From Archangium lipolyticum (lineage in GTDB: Bacteria; Myxococcota; Myxococcia; Myxococcales; Myxococcaceae): a DNA stretch of 64,000 nt. The stretch is from assembly GCF_024623785.1 (NCBI RefSeq), contig NZ_JANKBZ010000003.1, positions 310,001-374,000 of the forward strand. Direction: 5' to 3'. A program made the translations under genes and the position numbers. This document shows positions 1 through 11,264 of the stretch, piece by piece (the stretch's first letter is position 1; every line of letters begins with the position of its first letter). The notes below the pieces were generated by a model. It searched no databases, was not told where the DNA came from, and saw only the letters and a program-made list of their open reading frames with translations.

Positions 1-347
1 CGGCCCCCCGCCCCCTGGTCGTGAACCTCACCGACATCGCAGGGGAGCGCGCCGAGAGCCACTATGCCCACTATTCCGCCAGCAAGGCGGGGCTGATCAT
101 GCTCACCCGGGCGCTGGCCGTGGAGCTCGCGCCCCAGGTGCGGGTCAATGCCGTCTCGCCGGGGACGGTGATCTTCCCGGAGCACTTCGACGAGGCCGCC
201 CGCCAGGCCTACCTCTCCCGAATCCCCTTCGGCCGGGAGGGCTCCCCCGAGGACGTGGCCCGGGTGGTGGTCTTCCTGGCGCGCGAGGCGCCCTATATCT
301 CCGGACAGGTGATCGCCGTGGATGGAGCCCGGAGCGTCCAGCTATGA
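1..347 (+). CDS. SDR-family pteridine reductase-like protein, 5' truncated by window edge
   Basis: C-terminal part of a classical short-chain dehydrogenase/reductase; the open frame runs in from the left edge (first full codon at base 3), so the Rossmann nucleotide-binding half is missing. The active-site YxxxK is present (YSASK), followed by the RVNAVSPG strand and the C-terminal SGQVIAVDGARS segment. The spacing and the VSPGTVIFPE stretch resemble bacterial pteridine reductases and FolM, which reduce dihydropterins with NADPH. The stop overlaps the start of the next gene (ATGA at 344-347), so the two are probably translationally coupled. The FolB-type neighbour supports a pterin role. Substrate is inferred. 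Confidence 0.8.
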   Translation, partial: APRPLVVNLTDIAGERAESHYAHYSASKAGLIMLTRALAVELAPQVRVNAVSPGTVIFPEHFDEAARQAYLSRIPFGREGSPEDVARVVVFLAREAPYISGQVIAVDGARSVQL

Positions 348-1180
348 ATCGCCCTCTCACCGACGACTTCCCGATCACTCCGCGAGACGCCCGGGGCCGC
401 CCGCTGGATGTGATCGATCTGCGCCTGCTCCCCGTCCAGTGCATCGTCGGGGTGTACCCCGCCGAGCGCGGCACGCCGCAACCGCTGGAGCTCGACGTGG
501 CCCTCTACCTGGACACCCGGAAGGCCGCCACGGAGGGCCGCCTCCGCGACACGGTGGACTACGCGCGGCTGTCCGGGGAGCTGCGCTTCCTCCTGGAGAC
601 GGCCGACTTCCGCGTGCTGGAGACGGCCGCCGAGGCCCTCTGCCGCTACATCCTGGCCCCTCCCACCGAGGACATGGCGCGAGCCCAGGTGCGGGCCGTC
701 ACCCTGCGGCTGTCCAAGCCGGAGGCACTGGGGCGCTCCGGGCTCGCCTCGCTGCGGGTGCACCGCTCCGCGGACGAGTACCAGTACGAGATGGAGGAGA
801 AGCCCTTCGGGCGGGTGGACATCGTCTTCCAGGATCAGCACGTCGGCATCTACCGGCTGCGTGTCGCCCCGGGCCGCACCATCCCCACGCACGAGCACCG
901 GGTGATGAACGAGGCGGAGCTGGTGCTGGGTCACGGGCTGCTGCTGCAGGGCAAGCCGGTGCTGGCGGGAACGGGCTTCCGGTGGCCGAGACACTTCCCC
1001 CACCGCTACGACAACCCGCGGCCGATCGAGCAGACGGTGCTGTGCGTGGACCGCCCGGCCTTCATGCCCCATGACGAGGTGGAGGTCCCCGAGCCCACGA
1101 GCGGGCTGGCGCCCATCGAGGGCCGCGCCTACTACCCGGCGGCGGCGAGCGCCCCCGAGGCCGAGGGCGAGCGATGGTGA
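344..1180 (+). CDS. Dihydroneopterin aldolase (FolB)-cupin fusion protein
   Basis: 278 residues with two parts. Residues about 20-125 match the FolB/FolX fold: a GVYPAERGTPQ segment where FolB has its conserved Glu, a TVDYA segment, an ETAAEALCRYI helix and a C-terminal SKPEAL carrying the expected Lys. FolB enzymes cleave or epimerise dihydroneopterin. Residues about 140-260 look like a cupin barrel (THEH motif near 185, PRHFPHRYDN later). FolB is normally about 120 residues and free-standing, so the fusion is unusual. Start ATG overlaps the upstream SDR stop, and the stop overlaps the downstream SDR start. Whether it makes folate, tetrahydromonapterin or another pterin cannot be told from sequence. 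Confidence 0.75.
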   Translation: MNRPLTDDFPITPRDARGRPLDVIDLRLLPVQCIVGVYPAERGTPQPLELDVALYLDTRKAATEGRLRDTVDYARLSGELRFLLETADFRVLETAAEALCRYILAPPTEDMARAQVRAVTLRLSKPEALGRSGLASLRVHRSADEYQYEMEEKPFGRVDIVFQDQHVGIYRLRVAPGRTIPTHEHRVMNEAELVLGHGLLLQGKPVLAGTGFRWPRHFPHRYDNPRPIEQTVLCVDRPAFMPHDEVEVPEPTSGLAPIEGRAYYPAAASAPEAEGERW

Positions 1181-1962
1181 GCACTCCCCCGATGGGAACC
1201 CGGAAGGTGCTGGTGACCGGAGGGGGAAGCGGCATGGGGCTCGCCGTGGCCGAGGCGCTGCTGCGAGCGGGAGGCCGGGTGGCGGTGACGGGGCGCCGGG
1301 CGGATCGGCTGGAGGCGGTGGTGCGCGCGTGGCCCGGTCAGGCAGTGGCCCTGCCCTGCGATCTGTCCTCCCCTTCCGAGCGCGAGGGGCTGCTCGCACG
1401 GGCCCGAGCGGCGCTGGGCGGGCTGGACGGACTGGTCCACTCGGCGGGGGTGGTGGAGCACCAACCCGTGGGCCACATCTCCGAGGACGCACTGCGGGCC
1501 CAGCTCGAGATCAACCTGGTGGCCCCGCTGCGCCTGGGCGAGGAAGCCCTGTCGGTCCTGGAGGACGGAGGGGGCATGGTGTTCATCTCCTCCACCCTGG
1601 CCCTGCGGCCCCTGCCCACCAGCGCGGTCTACAGCGCGGCCAAGGCGGGGATGCTGGCGGCCATGCGCTCTCTGGCCCTGGCCGGCGCCGCGCGGCGCAT
1701 CCGGGCCAACGCCGTCTGTCCGGGAGTGGTGGACACGGAGATGGTCCGGGCCCCGCGATTGAGCCCCGGTGAGACGCCTCCCACGGGAGAGGAGCTCGAA
1801 CGCAGGATCTCCGCCCAGCTGTCCACGCTGGGGGCACTGCACCCGCTGAGACGGCTCGGGAAGGCCGAGGAGGTGGCCGAGGCGGTGGTGCACCTGCTGT
1901 CGGCCCCGTGGACCACCGGGAGCGAGCTGGTCATCGACGGCGGGCTGATGCTCCGGGAGTGA
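1174..1962 (+). CDS. Short-chain dehydrogenase/reductase (SDR)
   Basis: 262 residues, a full-length classical SDR. TGGGSGMG near the N-terminus is the dinucleotide-binding glycine motif, the usual NNAG position reads HSAG, Ser of the catalytic set lies in FISST, and YSAAK supplies Tyr and Lys. The C-terminus has the usual ELVIDGG. It is the last gene of a three-gene plus-strand unit with a pteridine reductase-like SDR and FolB-cupin; ATG lies inside the preceding stop region (ATGGTGA). Context suggests pterin reduction, but SDR substrate cannot be read from sequence and any NAD(P)H-linked carbonyl reduction is possible. Confidence 0.85.
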   Translation: MVSTPPMGTRKVLVTGGGSGMGLAVAEALLRAGGRVAVTGRRADRLEAVVRAWPGQAVALPCDLSSPSEREGLLARARAALGGLDGLVHSAGVVEHQPVGHISEDALRAQLEINLVAPLRLGEEALSVLEDGGGMVFISSTLALRPLPTSAVYSAAKAGMLAAMRSLALAGAARRIRANAVCPGVVDTEMVRAPRLSPGETPPTGEELERRISAQLSTLGALHPLRRLGKAEEVAEAVVHLLSAPWTTGSELVIDGGLMLRE

Positions 1963-1965
1963 GCG

Positions 1966-2328
1966 TCAGCTGTCCTCGCCCTGGTAGATGCAGCCCGAGG
2001 TGCAGGTCTCGCGCACCATCACCTTGCTCAACTGGGGAAGACGAGGCCGCACGCGCTGCCAGATCCACCGGGCCAGGTTCTCGCTGGTGGGGTTGGACAG
2101 CCCTTCGATCTCATTGAGGTAGTAGTGATCGAGCTGGGCCTGGATGGGCTTGAAGGCCTCGGTGAGGTCGGCGAAGTCCATCACCCACCCCGAGTCCGCG
2201 CCGACGGGCCCCTGGACATGGAGGGTCACGCGGTAGGAGTGGCCGTGCAACCGGGCGCACTTGTGCCCCGGGGGGACGTTCGGGAGGCGATGGGCCGCCT
2301 CGAAGGTGAACTCCTTGAAGATCTCCAA
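1966..2328 (-). CDS. queD: 6-carboxy-5,6,7,8-tetrahydropterin synthase (QueD/PTPS family)
   Basis: 120 residues, the normal QueD length. The N-terminal FEAAHRL gives the first zinc His, and CARLHGHSY supplies the other two His together with the CxxxHGH Cys that typifies QueD-type enzymes making 6-carboxytetrahydropterin from dihydroneopterin triphosphate for queuosine. [13 protein letters not shown] and the C-terminal VRETCTSG are family hallmarks. The start is a TTG at 2326-2328 with AGGAG seven bases upstream; no ATG or GTG is better placed. It converges on the pterin SDR operon with 3 bp between stops, so a shared pterin pool is plausible. Confidence 0.9.
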   Translation of the reverse strand: MEIFKEFTFEAAHRLPNVPPGHKCARLHGHSYRVTLHVQGPVGADSGWVMDFADLTEAFKPIQAQLDHYYLNEIEGLSNPTSENLARWIWQRVRPRLPQLSKVMVRETCTSGCIYQGEDS

Positions 2329-2355
2329 AACAGACTCCTGTGTGCCGCCAGCGGC

Positions 2356-3645
2356 TTACGCGGGCAGCTCGAAAGACATGACGGATTCCACGTGGTGCGT
2401 CTGGGGGAACATGTCCACCACCTGGAGCGCCAGCGGCTTATAGCCAGCTTCCACCAGCCCCGCCGCGTCCCGGGCCAACGAGCCCGGATCGCACGCCACA
2501 TACACCACCCGCCGCACGCCCAGCGTCTTCAGCCACCGGGCGAGCCCCGGCGCCCCGGTCCGCGGCGGATCCGCCAGCGCCAGGTCGAACCGCTTCCCCT
2601 CGCGGATGAGGCCCTCGCACACCTTCCGGGCATCGCCCTGGACGAAGCGCACGTTGGTCACCCCACCCTCGCGGGCACCGCGCTGCGCCGAGTCCACCGA
2701 CGCCGGAGAGGACTCCACGCCCAGCACCGAGGCGGCGCTCGCGGCGATCGGGAACGTGAAGTTGCCGTTGCCCGAGTACAGCTCCAGCACCGAATCCGTC
2801 TCACGGGGGGCCAGCTCGTACAGGGCGGACGTCACCAGCCCCACGTTGGCCTCGGCATGGGCCTGGGAGAAGGCATCGGGACGCAGATACAGCGGCACCT
2901 CCGGGCGCAGCGGTGACAGCGAGCGCAGCACCGGCTTGCCGATGAACCGGGGCGAGCCCTCCTTCGGCACCAGCACCGCGCCCTCCAGCCGCAACTTGCG
3001 CACCGCCGTCTCGCACGCCTCCACGTGCCGGGGTGTCACCTGGCCCTTGAGCATCACCGCGAAGGCCGCCTTGTCGCCCTCGGCGAGCAGGTGCAGCTCC
3101 TCCGCGTCCCGGGACACCGGCTTGAGCAGCGGCGCCAACTTCCCGGGCAGCCCGGCGAGCGGCTCCACCAGCGCGGGGCACTCGAGCACCGCCACCCGGT
3201 CATGGCTGCGCCGCCCGAAGTAGACCAGCTCGTCCTTGAGGAAGTGCAGCACCGCGCGCCGCCGGTAGCCGAAGTTCCTCGGGGCGATCAGCACGGGCCG
3301 CACCGCGAAGGTGTCCCGCTTCAGCCGGCCCAGGTGCTCCAGGGCGGAGAGGACGATCTCCTGCTTCGCGGCGCGCTGGGCGGACTCGGACAGCTCCAGC
3401 CAGTCGCACCCGCCGCACCGGGCACTCAGGGCACAGGGTGAGGGCCTCCGATCGGGGCTCGGAGTCACCACGTCACCCAGCAGGTGGCCGCGCACCACCT
3501 TGCCCTCCTGCTCCAGACGCACGCGGACGCGCTCGCCGGGGAAGGTGCCGGGCACGAAGACGGTGCGGCCCTCGAAGGAGGCCACTCCCTCTCCGAGCTG
3601 CCCGAGGCGCTCGATGGTCAATTCAATGGGGGTATCCGGAAGCAT
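2356..3645 (-). CDS. 23S rRNA (uracil-5)-methyltransferase, RlmD/TrmA family
   Basis: 429 residues in the RumA/RlmD/TrmA family, which methylates C5 of uridine in rRNA or tRNA using SAM. Domains: N-terminal TRAM (residues 1-60), a cysteine cluster CALSARCGGCDW (about 71-82) that would bind a 4Fe-4S cluster, then the Rossmann methyltransferase with LELYSGNGNF (SAM loop), ADPPRTG and VACDPGS, the last containing the catalytic nucleophile Cys. The iron-sulfur cysteines favour RlmD-type over TrmA. AAGGA five bases before the ATG supports the start. Which uridine is modified cannot be told. Confidence 0.88.
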   Translation of the reverse strand: MLPDTPIELTIERLGQLGEGVASFEGRTVFVPGTFPGERVRVRLEQEGKVVRGHLLGDVVTPSPDRRPSPCALSARCGGCDWLELSESAQRAAKQEIVLSALEHLGRLKRDTFAVRPVLIAPRNFGYRRRAVLHFLKDELVYFGRRSHDRVAVLECPALVEPLAGLPGKLAPLLKPVSRDAEELHLLAEGDKAAFAVMLKGQVTPRHVEACETAVRKLRLEGAVLVPKEGSPRFIGKPVLRSLSPLRPEVPLYLRPDAFSQAHAEANVGLVTSALYELAPRETDSVLELYSGNGNFTFPIAASAASVLGVESSPASVDSAQRGAREGGVTNVRFVQGDARKVCEGLIREGKRFDLALADPPRTGAPGLARWLKTLGVRRVVYVACDPGSLARDAAGLVEAGYKPLALQVVDMFPQTHHVESVMSFELPA

Positions 3646-3682
3646 GGGATCCTTATTCGACCTCCGCTCCGGCGTGGGTATT

Positions 3683-3716
3683 CCGCCGCGGCCCCGGGGG
3701 GACGAGACCGCGGCGG
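3683..3716 (-). terminator. GC hairpin downstream of the CoA-transferase operon
   Basis: Nine-base arms CCGCCGCGG (3683-3691) and CCGCGGCGG (3708-3716) can pair around a 16-base loop, starting about 25 bp after the scoB-like stop on the minus strand. No T tract follows, so this is at most a weak or Rho-assisted terminator, or an RNA-stabilising hairpin. Confidence 0.35.
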
Positions 3717-3741
3717 GTACGACGAAGAGCCGGCGGAGCGG

Positions 3742-4398
3742 CTAGATGCTCATCTCACGCACGTTGGGGGCGATCTTGAGCTTGGGCTCGGTGATGGCCT
3801 GCACCTGCTCCACGGTCACGCCGGGGGCCAGCTCGCGCAGCACGAGGCCCTCGGGCGTCACGTCCATCAGGGCGTACTCGGTGACGATGTGGTTGACGCA
3901 CTTGAGGCCGGTGATGGGCAGGGAGCACTTCTTGAGGATCTTCGGCTTCCCCTCCTTGTTGACGTGCTCCATGGTCACGAAGACGCGCTTGGCGCCCACC
4001 GCGAGGTCCATGGCGCCACCGGGCCCCTTCACCATCTTGCCGGGGATCATCCAGTTGGCCAGGTCACCCTCCTCGCTGACCTCCATGGCGCCGAGCACGG
4101 CCAGGTCCACATGGCCGCCGCGGATCATCCCGAAGGACAGCGCCGAGTCGAAGAAGGCGGCGCCCTTCACCACCGTCACCGTCTCCTTGCCGGCGTTGAT
4201 GAGATCCGGATCCTCCTCGCCTTCCATGGGCCAGGGGCCCATGCCGAGGATGCCGTTCTCCGACTGCAACATGATGTCGATGCCCTTCGGAATGTAGTTG
4301 GCAACCAGCGTGGGGATGCCGATTCCGAGGTTCACGTAATAGCCATCGCGCAGCTCCTGGGCGATGCGCTGGGCAATCTGCTCACGGGTCAGGGGCAT
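3742..4398 (-). CDS. 3-oxoacid CoA-transferase subunit B
   Basis: 218 residues, normal for the beta subunit of family I CoA-transferases (ScoB/AtoA/PcaJ). The N-terminal [13 protein letters not shown] and the [10 protein letters not shown] stretch, whose Glu forms the covalent CoA thioester, are both intact. With subunit A immediately upstream (9 bp gap) it would move CoA from succinyl-CoA or acetyl-CoA to acetoacetate or a similar 3-oxoacid. A strong GAGAGGA site precedes the ATG. The thiolase gene further upstream is transcribed the same way, giving acetoacetate to acetoacetyl-CoA to acetyl-CoA. Confidence 0.92.
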   Translation of the reverse strand: MPLTREQIAQRIAQELRDGYYVNLGIGIPTLVANYIPKGIDIMLQSENGILGMGPWPMEGEEDPDLINAGKETVTVVKGAAFFDSALSFGMIRGGHVDLAVLGAMEVSEEGDLANWMIPGKMVKGPGGAMDLAVGAKRVFVTMEHVNKEGKPKILKKCSLPITGLKCVNHIVTEYALMDVTPEGLVLRELAPGVTVEQVQAITEPKLKIAPNVREMSI

Positions 4399-4407
4399 GG
4401 CGTCCTC

Positions 4408-5106
4408 TCAGGCCTTCTTCTGCACGGTGCGGCGCTCGATCCACTTCTGGAGATCCTTCGCCTGGATGATGCGCTGCACGAAGATGCCGGGCAGGTGCAC
4501 CTGATCCGGGTCGATCTCACCGGCGGGCACGATGTGCTCGGCCTCGACGATGGTGATCCTTCCCGCCATGCACATCATCGGCGAGAAGTTGCGGGCCGTC
4601 TTGCGGAACACCAGGTTGCCCCAGGTGTCCGCCTTCCAGGCGCGCACGATGGTGAAGTCCGCCTTGAGCGGCGTCTCCAGCACGTGCAGCCGCCCGTCGA
4701 TCATGCGCGTCTCCTTGCCCTTGGTGAGCTCGGTGCCCGCGCCCGACGGCGTGAAGAAGCCCGCGATGCCGCAGCCACCCGCGCGGATGCGCTCGGCCAG
4801 CGTGCCCTGCGGGTTGAGCTCCACCTCGAGCTGCCCGGAGAGCATCTGCTGCTCGAAGACCTTGTTCTCGCCCACGTAGCTGGCGACGATCTTCTTCACC
4901 TGGTTGGCCTTGAGGAGAATCCCCAGGCCCAGCTCGGTGGTGCCGCAGTTGTTGGAGATGATGGTCAGCCCCTTGGTCCCCTTGCGGTGCAGCGCCGCGA
5001 TGAGGTTCTCGGGGTTACCGCACAGCCCGAAGCCGCCGCTCATCAGCGTGGCGCCATCCGGGATGTCGCGGACGGCCTCGTCCGCGCTCGCGAAGATCTT
5101 GTTCAT
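4408..5106 (-). CDS. 3-oxoacid CoA-transferase subunit A
   Basis: 232 residues, alpha subunit of a family I CoA-transferase (ScoA/AtoD/PcaI). The N-terminal IPDGATLMSGGFGLCGNPE and the later SNNCGTTELGLG are the CoA-binding signatures. It pairs with the beta subunit nine bases downstream. GGAGG lies six to seven bases before the ATG. Substrate choice among acetoacetate, 3-oxoadipate and short-chain acids is not decided by sequence; the adjacent acetyl-CoA acetyltransferase favours acetoacetate. Confidence 0.92.
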   Translation of the reverse strand: MNKIFASADEAVRDIPDGATLMSGGFGLCGNPENLIAALHRKGTKGLTIISNNCGTTELGLGILLKANQVKKIVASYVGENKVFEQQMLSGQLEVELNPQGTLAERIRAGGCGIAGFFTPSGAGTELTKGKETRMIDGRLHVLETPLKADFTIVRAWKADTWGNLVFRKTARNFSPMMCMAGRITIVEAEHIVPAGEIDPDQVHLPGIFVQRIIQAKDLQKWIERRTVQKKA

Positions 5107-5146
5107 GAACCCCTCCTACGAGAACGGGGCGAGGGCCCTCTAGAAG

Positions 5147-5180
5147 ACCCTCACCCCGCCCCTCTCCCAGGGGGAGAGGG
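5147..5180. repeat. Dispersed palindromic repeat, copy 1
   Basis: Copy 1 of an intergenic element: ACCCTCACCCC, a short joint, then CCCTCTCCC and GGGAGAGGG arms around an AG-centred loop. It sits between the thiolase and CoA-transferase A genes, where it could form an RNA hairpin in their transcript. Four more copies occur at 9353, 9414, 15377 and 19087. Confidence 0.7.
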
Positions 5181-5203
5181 AGTGTTCGTTACCCGCGCCT
5201 GGA

Positions 5204-6382
<1,179 letters not shown>

Positions 6383-6435
6383 GAACTGCCTCCTTGGGGT
6401 GCTGGGGATGACCTTGGATAACCCCCGGGAGCGCC

Positions 6436-6464
6436 CTTATCACCACGCCTTGTGGGAGGGTCAA
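6436..6464 (-). promoter_or_regulatory. Sigma-70-type promoter of the thiolase/CoA-transferase operon
   Basis: Read on the minus strand: TTGACC (6459-6464), a 17-base spacer, then GATAAG (6436-6441). The -35 matches consensus in five of six positions and the spacing is optimal. It lies 54-82 bp upstream of the thiolase ATG, leaving a leader of about 50 bases. Confidence 0.5.
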
Positions 6465-6555
6465 GCCTCCTTGCCTGCTCCCGGGGTCAGAGCGTCCACT
6501 GGAGCGAGAGAAGAGCTTCTTGCTCCGAGGATCAGGCGGAATCAACGCGGGACGC

Positions 6556-9249
6556 TCAGCGGATGACGCGCCACGTCAGGAGCGCGGTATCCGCGCCGCA
6601 GGTGCTCAGGGAGTCCGCCAGGGGTGCCCAGGACACACCGAGTGCCGCGCCCTGGTGCGCCGTGGCCTGGGAGGAGACGAGGGTCCGCGAGCGCGTGTCC
6701 CAGACCTCGAGGGAGCCATCCTGCCGGGTGCCCGCGAGCAGGAAGCTCTCGGGGTTCCAGGCGAGCGACGTGAGGGCGGCGGCCCGCCCGGGGAGCACTG
6801 CCAGGAGTGCCCCCGTGGTGGCGTTCCAGAGCCGGAGGTTCTCCGACTCGAACTCCGGCGCTCCGGCGGTGGCCAGCATCGAGCCATCGGGACTCCAGGC
6901 GACGGCGCCCACCGCCGCCGTCTGGGCCTGGGGCATCGTCCAGGTCCGGGCGCCCGTCGTCACGTTCCAGATGGAGGCGCTCTTGTCCTCACCGCCCGTG
7001 AGCAGACGGACGCCATCACGGTTCCAGGCGAGCCCCCGGAGGGCACCCCGGTGGGCCTGGAACGTGGTCAGGACGTCACCCGTCCTGGCGTTCCACACCG
7101 TCACGAGTCCCTGCTCGTCCCCCGCGGCGACGAGCAGGCCATCCGGTCCCCAGGCGACCCGGTTCACCCGGCTCTTCAGGCGCCACTCGGGGGAAGCCTC
7201 CTCGCCGGTCTCGGCGCGCCAGCGGCGCACGGTGCCGTCCTCGGCCCCGGCCACGAGCCAGGTGCCCGTGGGATCCCACGCCACCGAGGTCAGCTTCGCG
7301 CCACTGCCGGGGAACGTGCGCAGCCATTGTCCCTCCGCGCTCCAGAACCAGAGGCGTCCGTCCCCGCTCGCCGTGGCGAGCTTCGTGCCGTCCGGGCTCC
7401 AGGCCGCCGCCACGGGCCTGGACTGGTAGGGGGCGAGCGTGCGCTCCAACACGAGCCCTTCCGCGGCATGGAGCGAGATCGTCCCGGACTCGGGGTCCGA
7501 GGAGAGCAGCGTCGGGCGGCTCGGATGGAAGGCCAGGTCGCGAGCGCGAAGGGGCGTGAGCGGGCCACCCACGGTCTTGTCGGTGCTGGCATCCAGGACG
7601 ACCAGCCGGCCCATGTCGCTCGCGGCGATGTACCGGCCCTCCGCGCTCCAGGCCGTCGAGAAGATCGCGTTCACGAACCTACCGCCTTCCAGGCCGCGCA
7701 CGTACACGCCCGTCGCCGCCTGATTGACGTTGATGGTGGATCCACTTCCGCTCGTGTAGACATCACCCTTCGGGCTCCACGCGAGTCCCTGGCCGACCAG
7801 CGTCTGCGCCAGCTCGCCGTTGGCCTTGTAGATGGCGGACGTGCTCGAGATGGGCTCGGACCACCAACTCTCGGCGGCGAACATCGTCCCGTCGGGACTC
7901 CACGCCAGCCGATCGACGGCATCGATGGAACCCGCGGAGATCCACTCTCCCGTGGCGAGGTCGTAGATCCGCATTCCCAGGGAGAGACCACTGATCAGGG
8001 TCCTGCCATCGGGGCTCCAGGCCAGGGAGCGCGCGCCACTGCGGGTCTGCGCCTGGAATGTGCGCACCAACTCTCCCGTGTGGGTGTTCCACAAGCGGAC
8101 GCTCCCCATCCCATCGCCGGTGGCGAGCTGCGTCCCGTCCGGGCTCCACGTTACCGACAGCACCGCTTCCGGGTGGGCGGGGAGGACGCTGTGCAACGCT
8201 CCCGTGCTGGCGTCCCAGATGGCCACGGAGCCGCCATCTCCGAGCGCCGCCGCGATCCGTGTCCCATCCGGGCTCCACACCGTGGAGACGGGCCCGCTCG
8301 TGCCCACGCGGCGCCAGGCCTGCTCGAAGCGGACGGCGGGGACGAAGCGGGCCGTGCACTCGAGGTTGGCCTGGGTGAGGGTGACCTGGGCGGTTCCCTC
8401 CTTCCCCGAGCACATGCCGCTCCACCTGTCGAAACTCCAACCAGCCGCGGGCTGCGCGCTCAAGCTCACGGTGCTCCCCGAGGGGAAGGCCACGCTGCAG
8501 GTGTCCGGGCAGTTCAATCCGGCCGGCGTGCTCGTCACCGTGCCCTCCCCTTCCTTCTTCATGTGGAAGAAGAAGGTGGGCGGGGTGAGCGAGAAGCGAG
8601 CCGTGCACGTGGCATCGGCGGAGAGATCCACCACGGTCTGCGGCTCCGCACCCGCGCAGCTTCCCGTCCAGCCCACGAAGAACCAGTTCGTGGCGGGCTG
8701 GGCGATCAGGGTGACGCGCGTGCCCGTGTCGAACGTCGCGCCGCACTGCTTCCCGCAGTCGAGCCCCTCCGGGTTGCTGCGCACCGAGCCCTCCCCTTCC
8801 ACGCTCAGGGTCAGCGTGTGCTGCTTCGTGGGACGCGGCGAGATGGTGACCGTGAAGGGCTCGGACCAGGCGCCCATCGCGTTGCCCGTGTTGCGCGCCA
8901 CGCAGCGCACCGCGTAGCTGCCGGTCTTCTCGAAGACGTGCTCCTGTTCTCCCACCTGCCCATCCGCCAGCGGCCCCGTCCATTCGGTGGGCTCGCTCGG
9001 GCTGATGGGCCCCCCCGTGTCTCCCCAGTCGAAGGCGTATGTGAGCTCCAGGCGGCGCGGATCCCTCGCGATGCACCCGACGCGCAGGGGCTCTCCCGCG
9101 ATGCCTTGCGCCTGCCCGGCCTCGACGCTCGCCCTGCCGGGTGGATCCACCTGCTCGAAGGGATTCTTCTCACAGGCGCTCAGGGTCAACAGCGTGCCCA
9201 CGAGCAGGTGGACGGAGAGGGGGTGGAGGCGTCGCTTGGATTCGTGCAC
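6556..9249 (-). CDS. WD40-repeat lipoprotein with PKD-like and InlB-type repeat domains
   Basis: 897 residues from a GTG at 9249, chosen because GGAAGG precedes it and the product opens with a lipoprotein signal ending in LTLSAC. The longer upstream frame runs through palindromic repeats and is unlikely to be coding. Domain order: signal/lipobox (1-25), a PKD-like domain with FDWGD (about 40-135), two Cys-containing InlB/GEGxV-type repeats with VGWTGSC and DRWSGMC (about 140-290), then about a dozen WD40 blades recognisable by recurring VAWSPDGT units (310-897). Probably an outer-membrane or periplasmic scaffold; no enzyme motif. Monocistronic between the thiolase promoter and the rpsA terminator. 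Confidence 0.85.
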   Translation of the reverse strand: MHESKRRLHPLSVHLLVGTLLTLSACEKNPFEQVDPPGRASVEAGQAQGIAGEPLRVGCIARDPRRLELTYAFDWGDTGGPISPSEPTEWTGPLADGQVGEQEHVFEKTGSYAVRCVARNTGNAMGAWSEPFTVTISPRPTKQHTLTLSVEGEGSVRSNPEGLDCGKQCGATFDTGTRVTLIAQPATNWFFVGWTGSCAGAEPQTVVDLSADATCTARFSLTPPTFFFHMKKEGEGTVTSTPAGLNCPDTCSVAFPSGSTVSLSAQPAAGWSFDRWSGMCSGKEGTAQVTLTQANLECTARFVPAVRFEQAWRRVGTSGPVSTVWSPDGTRIAAALGDGGSVAIWDASTGALHSVLPAHPEAVLSVTWSPDGTQLATGDGMGSVRLWNTHTGELVRTFQAQTRSGARSLAWSPDGRTLISGLSLGMRIYDLATGEWISAGSIDAVDRLAWSPDGTMFAAESWWSEPISSTSAIYKANGELAQTLVGQGLAWSPKGDVYTSGSGSTINVNQAATGVYVRGLEGGRFVNAIFSTAWSAEGRYIAASDMGRLVVLDASTDKTVGGPLTPLRARDLAFHPSRPTLLSSDPESGTISLHAAEGLVLERTLAPYQSRPVAAAWSPDGTKLATASGDGRLWFWSAEGQWLRTFPGSGAKLTSVAWDPTGTWLVAGAEDGTVRRWRAETGEEASPEWRLKSRVNRVAWGPDGLLVAAGDEQGLVTVWNARTGDVLTTFQAHRGALRGLAWNRDGVRLLTGGEDKSASIWNVTTGARTWTMPQAQTAAVGAVAWSPDGSMLATAGAPEFESENLRLWNATTGALLAVLPGRAAALTSLAWNPESFLLAGTRQDGSLEVWDTRSRTLVSSQATAHQGAALGVSWAPLADSLSTCGADTALLTWRVIR

Positions 9250-9352
9250 TGCACGTCCTTCCGCACGGATGTTTGGGGGCCCAAGGGCTAATACCCGGAA
9301 GGATGTGGAGTCAATGCGCGCGCACGGTAGGCACGGATCACCGGTGCTCGAT

Positions 9353-9387
9353 ACCCTCACCCCAGCCCTCTCCCAGAGGGAGAGGGG
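9353..9387. repeat. Dispersed palindromic repeat, copy 2
   Basis: Same orientation as copy 1: ACCCTCACCCC then CCCTCTCCC and GGGAGAGGG arms. With copy 3 it forms an inverted pair about 26 bp apart in the gap upstream of the WD40 gene. Confidence 0.7.
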
Positions 9388-9413
9388 GCATCGCACGGTG
9401 AGGAACCTGGTCA

Positions 9414-9450
9414 GACCCTCTCCCCCTGGGAGAGGGACGGGGTGAGGGTA
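9414..9450. repeat. Dispersed palindromic repeat, copy 3 (inverted)
   Basis: Opposite orientation to copy 2: CCCTCTCCC and GGGAGAGGG arms come first, then GGGGTGAGGGT. The pair resembles paired REP units that flank genes. Confidence 0.7.
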
Positions 9451-9483
9451 TGGGAAGGACTCGGGTTCCACCCCTTCTGTCCC

Positions 9484-9523
9484 GAAAAACAGACGGCCGG
9501 ATTCCCTCTCGGGAACCCGGCCG
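9484..9523 (-). terminator. Intrinsic terminator of rpsA
   Basis: On the minus strand a 12-base near-perfect stem (GGCCGGGTTCCC pairing with GGGAATCCGGCC around GAGA) is followed by GTCTGTTTTT. It starts about 30 bp after the rpsA stop codon. This is a textbook Rho-independent terminator and the clearest in the window. Confidence 0.85.
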
Positions 9524-9554
9524 CCTTGTGTCTCTCTCGTGAGAGGCGAACCGC

Positions 9555-11264
<1,710 letters not shown>

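Noticed and set aside
6520-9291. A 923-residue plus-strand open frame
   Set aside because: Antisense to the WD40 lipoprotein, whose repeated VAWSPDGT blades leave no doubt about the coding strand.
9250-9471. A longer start for the WD40 protein at 9471
   Set aside because: The extra residues translate palindromic repeats 2 and 3, while a lipoprotein signal with a ribosome-binding site begins at 9249.
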